Source of the DNA: an uncultured Spartobacteria bacterium
Lineage (GTDB): Bacteria; Verrucomicrobiota; Verrucomicrobiia; Chthoniobacterales; Chthoniobacteraceae
DNA length: 64,000 nt
Direction: 5' to 3'
NCBI GenBank assembly: GCA_903919125.1
Contig: CAIXGS010000076.1
Coordinates: 353,119 to 417,118 of the forward strand
Shown here: positions 35,107 through 43,375 of the stretch, piece by piece
Position numbering within the stretch: position 1 is the first letter of the stretch
Layout of the letters: each line of letters opens with the position of its first letter
Notes under the pieces: model-generated
What the model saw: the letters and a program-made list of their open reading frames with translations, nothing else
What the model was told of the DNA's origin: nothing
The model's database searches: none
Program-made: the position numbers and the translations under genes

Positions 35107-35418
35107 AGCTTTAAAACCACGCCATCAGACAAAAGTTCAAAAGTGCCACAGATTCCAGCGCGCAGAATAACGCATCTCCATGCTCTGTAAAAACTTCTCG
35201 AATGCATGAGAAAAATTGTCAACTCGTATCCTCTAGTATCACTGACTTCGCTGATTTCTCAAATTTAACAGAAAGCCTCTCATTCGCCCACGCGAACGAG
35301 TCGCCTCAATGCAAGGCGTTGTCGAGATTGTGAAACATTTCACAAATTCGGCTTGCTGGCTCATTCCCTCCCTCCCTAAGTTCTTCCAGTCTGTTTTACA
35401 CCGGATTTCCCTTCTCCT
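35107..35418. other. 312-bp upstream region of the complex I operon
   Basis: Divergent gap between the metallophosphoesterase and nuoD. No coding potential or RNA gene is seen. It holds the CRP-type palindrome listed separately; the rest is moderately AT-rich with no clear sigma-70 promoter. Confidence 0.55.
35328..35345. promoter_or_regulatory. CRP/FNR-family binding site upstream of nuoD
   Basis: Perfect palindrome TTGTGAAA-CA-TTTCACAA that contains TGTGA-N6-TCACA, the consensus CRP-class half-sites with the correct six-base spacing. It is centred about 82 bases before the nuoD start codon, in the only intergenic gap large enough for the operon promoter. A CRP/FNR family protein probably controls respiration genes from here; which one cannot be told. 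Confidence 0.6.
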
Positions 35419-36696
35419 ATGGCCGTCACCACCCAGCAGTTTGAGCAGCCTGATACTCTAGCGAAAACACAGGTCGGCCTTCAACACATCGCAACTGGCG
35501 GCCCTGTTGCAGGTGTGGCGAGCGATCTTCTTGGAGAGAAGCTTATCCTCAACATGGGGCCCTCCCACCCTGCCACCCACGGCGTTCTGCGCCTCGTGCT
35601 CGAGATGGATGGGGAAACCATCACAAAGGCTACTCCAGATCTCGGATATCTCCACCGCGGAGATGAAAAAATTGCCGAGAACATGACCTACAACCAATTC
35701 GTGCCCTACACGGACCGATTGGACTACCTCGCTCCTCTGGCCAACAACGTGGCCTACGCTATGGCGGTGGAAAAGCTAATGGGCTGGGAACTACCTCCCC
35801 GCGGTCAGGCTATCCGCGTGATCTGCTGTGAGTTAGCGCGTATCTCTTCGCATTTGCTCGGTCTGGGCGCCTTCGCCATGGACACCGGAGCGATGACTGT
35901 TTTTCTCTACACGTTCACAGAGCGCGAAAAGATCTACAATCTTTGTGAAGTCATTTCCGGAGCGCGCTTTACCACTAGCTATACCCGAATCGGAGGAATG
36001 ACGCGCGACCTTAACGACGCGTTCTTTCCCATGGTCCACAAGTTCTTGGAGGAGTTCCCTCCCTCTCTGGACGAGGTCGATGCGCTGCTCTCCAGAAATC
36101 GAATTTTCGTTGACCGCACCAAAGACGTTGGGGTCATTACCAAGGAGGACGCCATTTCTTACGGCTTGAGTGGACCTAATTTACGGGGCTCAGGGGTAGA
36201 CCACGATTTGCGCAAGCGCCACCCTTATCTGGGATACGACAAATACGACTTCGATGTCCCAATTGGTTCGGCGGGCGATTGCTACGATCGCTACCTTTGT
36301 CGCGTAGAGGAAATGCGTCAGTCGGTGAAAATTCTTCACCAAGTTCTAGATACGCTTCCCAGCGGCCCCATCACGATTTCCGATCCCAAAAACCTTCCAC
36401 CCGCCAAGACTGCGGTGATGACTAAAATGGAGGAGCTTATCCATCATTTTATCCTTCACACAGAAGGCTTGGATGCTCCCGTAGGTGAAGTTTATTTCGG
36501 TGCTGAAAATCCCAAAGGTGAATTGGGCTTTTATATTCAATCCAAGGGCGGGGGCGTTCCACACCGCTTAAAAATTCGTGCCCCTTCGTTTGTCAATCTA
36601 AGCATTCTTCCAAAAATCTTACCTGGGCACATGATGAGCGATGTTGTCGCGATTCTTGGTTCCTTGGACTTTGTGATGGGTGAAAGCGACAGGTAA
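35419..36696 (+). CDS. nuoD: NADH-quinone oxidoreductase subunit D (49 kDa)
   Basis: 425-residue subunit of the complex I peripheral arm forming most of the quinone site with NuoB. It opens with a 40-residue extension, then LNMGPSHPATHGVLRLVLEMDG and the quinone-site residues. PDLGYLHRGDEKIAE, RDLNDAFFP and the closing SLDFVMGESDR (in place of the usual GS-x-D-x-V-x-GE-x-DR) are present. Unusually it opens the operon: no nuoA, nuoB or nuoC precedes it. A lipoprotein gene follows after 44 bases. Confidence 0.96.
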   Translation: MAVTTQQFEQPDTLAKTQVGLQHIATGGPVAGVASDLLGEKLILNMGPSHPATHGVLRLVLEMDGETITKATPDLGYLHRGDEKIAENMTYNQFVPYTDRLDYLAPLANNVAYAMAVEKLMGWELPPRGQAIRVICCELARISSHLLGLGAFAMDTGAMTVFLYTFTEREKIYNLCEVISGARFTTSYTRIGGMTRDLNDAFFPMVHKFLEEFPPSLDEVDALLSRNRIFVDRTKDVGVITKEDAISYGLSGPNLRGSGVDHDLRKRHPYLGYDKYDFDVPIGSAGDCYDRYLCRVEEMRQSVKILHQVLDTLPSGPITISDPKNLPPAKTAVMTKMEELIHHFILHTEGLDAPVGEVYFGAENPKGELGFYIQSKGGGVPHRLKIRAPSFVNLSILPKILPGHMMSDVVAILGSLDFVMGESDR

Positions 36697-36740
36697 CAGA
36701 ATATCGTTCGTCTTATTAGTTAAGAGAATTTCTAAAATTC

Positions 36741-37091
36741 ATGAGCCGGAAAAATCTGTTTTTGCTGATTATCGCTTCGTTATTTGGATCGATAGGATGC
36801 AAGCCTGAAATTTCTGAATCAAATATCAACGCAGTCAATCAACGTTTTGACAAACTCGTTGCAGCAAAAAAATATTTATCCCCAAAAGAGGTTGAATCTA
36901 TTCTCGGACAGCCAGATCGAGTTGAAAACGCCACATTAGAACTTGAGACGCAGAAAAAACAGGTGCCCGTGACCCGTTACTACTACGACCAAGATGGCCA
37001 GACGACCGAGCTCCATTTCTTTGACAACAAGCTGATCAACCGAGTCCCCGCCTTCTCTAAAACGCCAGAACCGGAACCGCAAAAGCCATGA
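36741..37091 (+). CDS. small lipoprotein inside the nuo operon
   Basis: 116 residues. N-terminal signal with lipobox (LFGSIGC, Cys at about residue 20) predicts lipidation. The mature part (SPKEVESILGQPDRVEN ... YYYDQDGQTTELHFFDNKLINRV) has the pattern of SmpA/OmlA-BamE-like or BLIP-like small domains: a helix with a LG-x-P turn followed by beta strands. It lies between nuoD and the nuoEF fusion and overlaps the latter by four bases (ATGA), so it is part of the transcript. No known complex I subunit matches it. Confidence 0.75.
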   Translation: MSRKNLFLLIIASLFGSIGCKPEISESNINAVNQRFDKLVAAKKYLSPKEVESILGQPDRVENATLELETQKKQVPVTRYYYDQDGQTTELHFFDNKLINRVPAFSKTPEPEPQKP

Positions 37092-39115
37092 CCATCCCAG
37101 CGGCACTTTTAGCCCAAATTGAAGAGGCGATCTCCCACTATCCCGTCTCCAAACGGAGCGCCTCACTGCCCCTGCTCCACCTGTGGCAAGAGCATTTCGG
37201 CTTCATTTCAGACGAGGCCGTCTCTTGGATTGCGACTAAACTCGAACTTCAACCCATCAACGTCCTCGAACTGGTCACTTTCTACCCGATGTTCCGAAGG
37301 CAGCCCGCTGGCAAAACCCATATTCGGGTCTGCCGCACGCTTTCCTGCTCCATGGCGGGGAGCTATGAGCTGCGCGACGCCTTGGCCGCCTCCGCTAACA
37401 TCGATATCAAAACTTGGAATGAGCATATGCAAGGCCATGCTCACGGGGACAACAGCCACGATCATTCCCCAAAAAAACTCACAGGCCACGCTGTCCACAA
37501 CCCCGGACACGGCAACCCCATCGCGGTGAGTCCCGATGGCAAGTTTTCCATAGAGTTCGTCGAATGCCTCGCTTCCTGCGGCTCTGCCCCAGTTGCAATG
37601 GTGAATGACCTTTTTCAGGAAAACATCAAGATCGCGGATGCGGCTACGCTATGGAATACAAAAACCTCGCAAGCCACGCGAACTTTAACCACACAGCCGC
37701 ACCCACGCGAGCACCGGCTCATTTTCAAAAATATCGATAAGCCAGGTCGAGGAAACGATCTCGAAACCTATCTCTCGGAAGGCGGCTACGAAGCATTAAA
37801 AAAAGCTCTGTCCTCAAAGCCGGAAGACCTTCTCGAAGAGGTTAAAAAAAGCGGTTTGCGCGGAAGAGGCGGCGCAGGTTTTCCCTGTGGAACCAAGTGG
37901 AGCTTCATCAAACGCGGAGGCCCCAAACCCACTTACCTCATTTGTAACGCCGACGAATCCGAACCTGGAACTTTCAAGGATCGTTATATCATCCACCAAG
38001 ATCCTCATCAATTGATCGAGGGGATGATCATCTCGTGTTTTACGGTCGGAGCAAATCTCGCTTACTTGTACATCCGCGGCGAGTTCCCAGAAGGCGCTTT
38101 AATACTAGAAAAAGCGTTGGCTGAAGCACGTGCCAAAGGCCTCTTGGGTAAAAATATTTTAGGATCCGGTTTTGATTTGGAATTGTACGTGCATCGCGGC
38201 GCCGGAGCCTACATTTGCGGAGAAGAAACAGGTCTTATTGAATCGCTGGAAGGCAAACGGCCTTATCCCCGTATTAAACCCCCTTATTTCCCAGCGGTAT
38301 TGGGCCTTTATCAATGCCCGACAATCGTCAATAACGTCGAAACTCTTTGCCACGTAAAACATATCGTGGAAATGGGGGGCGAAGCTTATGCAAAAATTGG
38401 GCGGCCCAACAATACAGGGACTCGTATCCTTTGCGTATCTGGTGACGTTCAAAAGCCGGGTTATTATGAAGTCGCTGTTGGCTCAATCACTCTCGGAGAA
38501 TTGATTAACGAAGTCTGTGGCGGCATGAAGCCGGGTCGCTCACTCAAGGGAGTCATTCCTGGCGGAAGTTCTGCAAAGGTGCTGCGCGCAGGGGAAAAGT
38601 TCAAAATCAAGGATCAGGAAGTCTCCTTGGAGGATCTCCCAATGGATTTTGATTCCCTCGCCGCCGCCGGCTCCATGGCTGGCTCCGGCGGAGTCATTGT
38701 CATGGACGACACCCGCAACATGGTGGAGATCCTCAACAACATCAACGAGTTTTACGCCCACGAATCCTGCGGACAATGCACTCCCTGCCGCGAGGGCGCA
38801 CAGTGGATGAAGAAAATCACCGATCGCATTGTCGCCGGTGGCGGTGTTGAAAGCGACCCCGCAACACTCAAAAACGTCGCGGATAACATCGCCGGCAAGA
38901 CGATTTGTGCCTTCGGCGAAGCATGCTCTTGGCCTACTCAGAGCTTCCTAGCGAAATTTAAAGAGGAGTTTAGCGCGAAGTCCCTGAAGGCGACTCCTCC
39001 TCCCATGCCGCCGGAATACACACGTGACGAATTGATTGCGAATGACGTAATCCCAGCGGTGCGTGCGCCCCGGGGTAATGGCCACGAAATCATGGCGCCG
39101 GCCGCCACACGTTAA
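37088..39115 (+). CDS. nuoEF: fused NADH-quinone oxidoreductase subunits E and F
   Basis: 675 residues joining NuoE (1 to about 205) to NuoF (about 210-675), the NADH-oxidising tip of complex I. NuoE part: [2Fe-2S] ligands Cys82-x4-Cys87 and Cys160-x3-Cys164. Between them is an insertion rich in histidine (eight His at 113-141) not found in ordinary NuoE. NuoF part: NADH/FMN motif GLRGRGGAGFPCGTKW near 256-271, ICNADESEPGTFKDR, HRGAGAYICGEETGL, and N3 ligands Cys561, 564, 567 and Cys607. A C-terminal extension of about 40 residues follows. No stop or frameshift separates the two parts, so this is a true fusion. Confidence 0.94.
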   Translation: MTIPAALLAQIEEAISHYPVSKRSASLPLLHLWQEHFGFISDEAVSWIATKLELQPINVLELVTFYPMFRRQPAGKTHIRVCRTLSCSMAGSYELRDALAASANIDIKTWNEHMQGHAHGDNSHDHSPKKLTGHAVHNPGHGNPIAVSPDGKFSIEFVECLASCGSAPVAMVNDLFQENIKIADAATLWNTKTSQATRTLTTQPHPREHRLIFKNIDKPGRGNDLETYLSEGGYEALKKALSSKPEDLLEEVKKSGLRGRGGAGFPCGTKWSFIKRGGPKPTYLICNADESEPGTFKDRYIIHQDPHQLIEGMIISCFTVGANLAYLYIRGEFPEGALILEKALAEARAKGLLGKNILGSGFDLELYVHRGAGAYICGEETGLIESLEGKRPYPRIKPPYFPAVLGLYQCPTIVNNVETLCHVKHIVEMGGEAYAKIGRPNNTGTRILCVSGDVQKPGYYEVAVGSITLGELINEVCGGMKPGRSLKGVIPGGSSAKVLRAGEKFKIKDQEVSLEDLPMDFDSLAAAGSMAGSGGVIVMDDTRNMVEILNNINEFYAHESCGQCTPCREGAQWMKKITDRIVAGGGVESDPATLKNVADNIAGKTICAFGEACSWPTQSFLAKFKEEFSAKSLKATPPPMPPEYTRDELIANDVIPAVRAPRGNGHEIMAPAATR

Positions 39116-39142
39116 TCATTTATTATCTCAGTAATTTTTTAG

Positions 39143-40789
39143 ATGAGCACCGAAGTCCCACTGCTAAATGTCCAAGTTGATGGCGTATGGATGCAGTTTC
39201 CCAAAGGAACCAAACTCATCGATGCTTGCAATAAGGCTGGTAAGTTTATCCCGCATTATTGTTATCATCCGAAGCTTTCAATTCCCGGCAATTGCCGGAT
39301 GTGTTTAATCGAAATGGGTATGCCCAAAATGGGCCCAGATCGTAAACCCATTATGGCGGCAGATGGTCACGCCGAAATCGCGTGGATTCCTAGGGCCCAA
39401 ATCTCCTGCGCTCAAGACATCGTCGAAGGAATGGGCGTTCGCACGGATTCGCCGATGGTTCAAGAGTGCCGCAAAGGCGTCATGGAGTTTCTCCTCATTA
39501 ATCACCCCTTGGATTGCCCCATTTGTGACCAAGCTGGGGAATGCCGCCTTCAAGAATTCTCCGTCGAATACGGCAACGCAGAATCCCGCTTTCTAGAGCG
39601 GAAAGTCAAAAAGCCCAAGAACGTGGAACTTGGGCCGCGCGTCACTTTGGACGCAGAACGCTGCGTGCTGTGCTCCCGGTGCATCCGCTTCATGAAAGAA
39701 GTCGCCCATGACGACGTCCTCGGTTTCGTGGATCGCGGCGGCTTTTCCACCATCGCCTGCCACCCAGACAAAACACTGGAAAGCAATTACTCGCTCAACA
39801 CCGTCGACATTTGCCCCGTAGGCGCTCTGACTTCCACGGATTTCCGCTTCAAAATGCGCGTCTGGTTCCTCAAGGAAACCAAGACAATTGACGTGAGCGA
39901 CGGCCTTGGTTGCAATATTTTGATCGGCAGTCGTGAAGACAAAATCTTCCGGATCACTCCGCGCGAAAATAACGACGTAAATCAGTTTTGGATGCCGGAT
40001 TCTCACCGCCTCGCCTACAAGGCGATCCACAGCGAAAATCGGCTCACACAGCCCACAGTAGACAGCAAACCCGTGGAATGGTCCGAGGCAATCGCCGTTG
40101 CCCTCAGCAGCCTCAAAGCCGCTGGCAGCCTTGCCATGGTCGCTTCCGCACGCCTCACGAACGAGGAACTTTATCTTGCACGCCACCTCGCGAAGGCACT
40201 GAACATCACCCTTCACGATGTCATCCCTCGCAAGGGACAGCCCGACGGAATCCTTATCCCTGAAGATCGTAACCCCAATACGGCGGGAGCTAAACTACTC
40301 GGTCTCACAGGAGAAACTCCTGGAACAGCCCTTCCCGAACTGCTCGATGCAGTACGCAAGGGCACCATTCAAGGGATCGTTTGCCTTGGCGAAGATCTCA
40401 CCGAATGCGGCTTTTCATTGGAAGACCTCGCGAAGCTGAAGGCTCTGGTGACCACGTCCACCCATTCCAATGCGACGACAAAGGCGGCACACGTCGTTCT
40501 GCCGGGGACGGTATGGGCGGAAAAACGGGGCTCCATGATTAATATTCACGGTCGACTCCAGCGCTTGAACAAAGCCGTCGAACCAATCGGACACGCCAAA
40601 GACGACTGGGAAATTCTGGCCGCGCTACTCGCTGGGGCCGGTTCCAATCTTTCACTACATTCGATCGAAGACGTTTTCCGCGCGCTCTCTCAAGATGTTG
40701 CACAATTTAACGGCTTGAACCTCGGGAAAATTGGGGATCTCGGAATCCAATTGCTCCCGAAAGCTGAGGTCGCCACTCCAACCGCCTGA
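39143..40789 (+). CDS. nuoG: NADH-quinone oxidoreductase subunit G, short form
   Basis: 548-residue subunit of the NADH module carrying iron-sulfur clusters. N1b ligands in HYCYHPKLSIPGNCRMC and SCAQ; N5 His/Cys in NHPLDCPICDQAGEC; N4 cysteines in CVLCSRC and the later DICPVGAL. The C-terminal molybdopterin-oxidoreductase-like region is much shortened relative to E. coli (about 900 residues), ending with the LPGTVWAEKRGSMINIHGRLQ-type dinucleotide-like motif (LPGTVWAEKRG portion). This shortened form is common in Verrucomicrobia and alphaproteobacterial-type enzymes (about 690 there). Follows nuoEF by 28 bases. Confidence 0.95.
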   Translation: MSTEVPLLNVQVDGVWMQFPKGTKLIDACNKAGKFIPHYCYHPKLSIPGNCRMCLIEMGMPKMGPDRKPIMAADGHAEIAWIPRAQISCAQDIVEGMGVRTDSPMVQECRKGVMEFLLINHPLDCPICDQAGECRLQEFSVEYGNAESRFLERKVKKPKNVELGPRVTLDAERCVLCSRCIRFMKEVAHDDVLGFVDRGGFSTIACHPDKTLESNYSLNTVDICPVGALTSTDFRFKMRVWFLKETKTIDVSDGLGCNILIGSREDKIFRITPRENNDVNQFWMPDSHRLAYKAIHSENRLTQPTVDSKPVEWSEAIAVALSSLKAAGSLAMVASARLTNEELYLARHLAKALNITLHDVIPRKGQPDGILIPEDRNPNTAGAKLLGLTGETPGTALPELLDAVRKGTIQGIVCLGEDLTECGFSLEDLAKLKALVTTSTHSNATTKAAHVVLPGTVWAEKRGSMINIHGRLQRLNKAVEPIGHAKDDWEILAALLAGAGSNLSLHSIEDVFRALSQDVAQFNGLNLGKIGDLGIQLLPKAEVATPTA

Positions 40790-40799
40790 TTTTTAAACC

Positions 40800-41945
40800 A
40801 TGGATTTCCTCAATGACATTCCCTGGCTGTTGATTCTCAGTTCAGTGGCCAAAACACTGTTCCTGATCTTCCTCGTCGTGCTGCCGCTAGTCTCGTACAC
40901 CGTGTACGCAGAGCGCAGGGTCAGCGCCCTCATTCAAGACCGCTTGGGCCCCAACCGCACTGGCTTTCCGACCTCACTTTTAGGGTTCAAGACCGACCTT
41001 CAGCTTTACTTGGGCGGCCTCGGACAGCCCGTCGCCGACGCTGTGAAGTTCTTGCTCAAAGAGGAGTTCACGCCGGGCCACGTCAACAAAGTCTACTTCT
41101 GGATGGCCCCCGTGCTGGCGATGGTTCCGGCCCTTTCGACATTAGCCGTTTTGCCCTTTGGTAATTATATGTTCGGCCAGAAAATGGTCGTCGCGGATGT
41201 CAACGTAGGAATTCTTTACGTGTTCGCAATCGCGTCAGTTGGAGTTTACGGAATCGTTCTGGCGGGTTGGTCTTCGAATTCAAAGTATCCGTTCCTGGGA
41301 GGTATCCGTTCCACCTCCCAAATGATCAGTTATGAACTCTCGCTGGGATTGAGCGCTGTTCCAGTTTTAATGATTATTGGCGATCTGAACCTTTCGGAAG
41401 CCATCCGCTATCAGGTTGAAAACGGCTGGCTGCTGCTTCCCTTTACCGATGGAAAACTAACTCTCCGCGAAATTCTTTTATGGTTTCCGGTATTCATTTC
41501 CTTCGTGGTATTTACCATCTCCATGTTTGCGGAAACAAATCGCCTTCCTTTCGACTTACCCGAATCTGAAACTGAACTGGTTGCGGGGTACCACACAGAG
41601 TATTCCTCGATGAAATTCGCGCTGTTTTTCTTGGGCGAGTACGCGGCCATGATTGCAGGCTCCTCGCTCATCGTTGTCCTTTTCCTCGGCGGATGGCATC
41701 TTCCGTTTCTACCGATAAACACATCAGAAACCTCTCTCACTTTAGCAGGAAGTCTCTTAGGACTTATTCATATAACCGTTTTCTTCGCCAAAGTGGTCGT
41801 ACTGCTCCTTTGCTTCATCTGGGTGCGCTGGACTTTACCACGTTTCCGCTTCGACCAATTGATGAAATTGGGATGGCTCTATTTGTTTGAAATCGCGTTG
41901 GTCAATATCTTCATCACCGCTGCGGTGATTGCGTTCGTAAAATAG
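40800..41945 (+). CDS. nuoH: NADH-quinone oxidoreductase subunit H
   Basis: 381-residue membrane subunit that docks the peripheral arm and lines the quinone channel entry. Eight or so transmembrane helices, with the signature ERRVSALIQDRLGPNR at about residues 37-52 and the E-channel acids in the AETNRLPFDLPESETELVAGYH loop (given in the family as AETNR-x-PFDLPE). Ten bases after nuoG. Length slightly above average. Confidence 0.96.
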   Translation: MDFLNDIPWLLILSSVAKTLFLIFLVVLPLVSYTVYAERRVSALIQDRLGPNRTGFPTSLLGFKTDLQLYLGGLGQPVADAVKFLLKEEFTPGHVNKVYFWMAPVLAMVPALSTLAVLPFGNYMFGQKMVVADVNVGILYVFAIASVGVYGIVLAGWSSNSKYPFLGGIRSTSQMISYELSLGLSAVPVLMIIGDLNLSEAIRYQVENGWLLLPFTDGKLTLREILLWFPVFISFVVFTISMFAETNRLPFDLPESETELVAGYHTEYSSMKFALFFLGEYAAMIAGSSLIVVLFLGGWHLPFLPINTSETSLTLAGSLLGLIHITVFFAKVVVLLLCFIWVRWTLPRFRFDQLMKLGWLYLFEIALVNIFITAAVIAFVK

Positions 41946-41972
41946 TCAAAGCAGCTTAACTCACTCACGACC

Positions 41973-42503
41973 ATGGCATATACCGTTCGTCGGCCTAACC
42001 TTACTTTCTGGGAAAAACTGTATCTCCCGAACATCGTGGCGGGTCTCGCTATCACGTTTAAGCATCTCCGTAAGATGCTTGCGGGCGAAACGAAAATCGT
42101 CATGCAGTATCCTGAAGAAAAATGGGATGCGCACCTGCCCGAATACTACCGTGGCGCCCCGACATTGGTGATGGATGAGCACGGCCGCGAAAAGTGCGTC
42201 TCGTGCCAATTATGCGAATTCATCTGCCCGCCGCGAGCCATCCGGATCACGCCGGGATCTGTTCCTAATGACAGCCAGTTCGCGAAAGCTGAAAAGGCTC
42301 CGGAAGCCTTCGATATCGATATGGCGCGCTGTATTTACTGCGGTCTCTGTGAAGAAGTCTGCCCCGAGCAAGCCATCTTTTTACGCAAGGATTACGCTGT
42401 CACGGGTGAAAGTCGCGCCGACATGGTCCATCACAAAACGAAGTTGTACGAACTGGGCGGAACCATGCCCGATCTCGTGCACAAGTGGAACCCAGAGAAA
42501 TAA
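41973..42503 (+). CDS. nuoI: NADH-quinone oxidoreductase subunit I
   Basis: 176-residue ferredoxin-like subunit holding clusters N6a and N6b. Two CxxCxxCxxxCP motifs: CVSCQLCEFICPPRAI and CIYCGLCEEVCPEQAI. The N-terminal amphipathic part contacts the membrane arm. Between nuoH and nuoJ in the standard order. Confidence 0.96.
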   Translation: MAYTVRRPNLTFWEKLYLPNIVAGLAITFKHLRKMLAGETKIVMQYPEEKWDAHLPEYYRGAPTLVMDEHGREKCVSCQLCEFICPPRAIRITPGSVPNDSQFAKAEKAPEAFDIDMARCIYCGLCEEVCPEQAIFLRKDYAVTGESRADMVHHKTKLYELGGTMPDLVHKWNPEK

Positions 42504-42518
42504 ACAGAGTCCCCGCGC

Positions 42519-43022
42519 ATGTCTCCGATTCTCTTTTGGATATTCACAGCACTCATGTTGGCGTTTGGAATCTCGGTCGTTCTCAACCGAGATCCCGTAG
42601 CCAGCGCGTTGAGTTTGGTCGCCTCGTTCCTCTGTTTGTCTGCCTTATTTGTCGGGTTGGACGCCTTCTTCATCGGCGTCATTCAGATTCTGGTCTACGC
42701 AGGCGCTGTGATGGTGTTGTTTCTCTTCATCATCATGTTACTCGACCTGAAAGCCGAGAAACGCCGTCATTTCAACCGACTGACCCTCGTTGGCGGAGGC
42801 GCAGTGGCAGCTGGCTTCGTGTTCGAACTGCTCCACGTGTTAAACTCGTTTTCCATGGGAAAGAATCCCTTTCCACCACTCGGAGTCGCTCGACTGGATG
42901 ATGTGCGCCAAGTCGGCATCACGCTTTTCACTCAGTTCAATTTGCCGTTCCAGACAGTCGGCGTCCTCGTACTCGTGGCCTCCGTTGGGGTCATCGTTCT
43001 CTCCCGTCGTGAACTCAAGTAA
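42519..43022 (+). CDS. nuoJ: NADH-quinone oxidoreductase subunit J
   Basis: 167-residue five-helix membrane subunit. The conserved YAGAVMVLFLFIIMLLDL segment with its pi-bulge region is at about residues 60-77. Standard position after nuoI, 15 bases apart. Confidence 0.93.
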   Translation: MSPILFWIFTALMLAFGISVVLNRDPVASALSLVASFLCLSALFVGLDAFFIGVIQILVYAGAVMVLFLFIIMLLDLKAEKRRHFNRLTLVGGGAVAAGFVFELLHVLNSFSMGKNPFPPLGVARLDDVRQVGITLFTQFNLPFQTVGVLVLVASVGVIVLSRRELK

Positions 43023-43034
43023 CCTGCGCCCGTT

Positions 43035-43361
43035 GTGAATCCTTTGACGCTCAATCACTATCTGCTCGCAAGCGGGCTTCTGTTTTCCATCGGCTTTGCT
43101 GGGGTTTTGTTGCGCCGCAACATTATCACAATTTTCATGTGCCTTGAACTGATGCTCAATGCTGCCAATTTGTCTCTCGTCGCCTTCTCCCGCTTCCACA
43201 TCGGCGCAGACGGTTTACCCAATTACAACGCCCAAGTGCTGGTATTCTTCATCATCACGGTTGCTGCGGCCGAAGTCGCCGTGGGACTGGCCATCATCGT
43301 TGCGCTCTATCGGGCGAGACAGACCACCCACGTTGAAGACCTCGTGTCTCTGAAATTCTAA
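43035..43361 (+). CDS. nuoK: NADH-quinone oxidoreductase subunit K
   Basis: 108-residue three-helix subunit. Starts with GTG. Conserved Glu residues lie in [13 protein letters not shown] and in the [11 protein letters not shown] helix, the acids of the E-channel and of the proton path. Starts 12 bases after nuoJ. Confidence 0.94.
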   Translation: MNPLTLNHYLLASGLLFSIGFAGVLLRRNIITIFMCLELMLNAANLSLVAFSRFHIGADGLPNYNAQVLVFFIITVAAAEVAVGLAIIVALYRARQTTHVEDLVSLKF

Positions 43362-43375
43362 CCAGTCGCTTGCTC

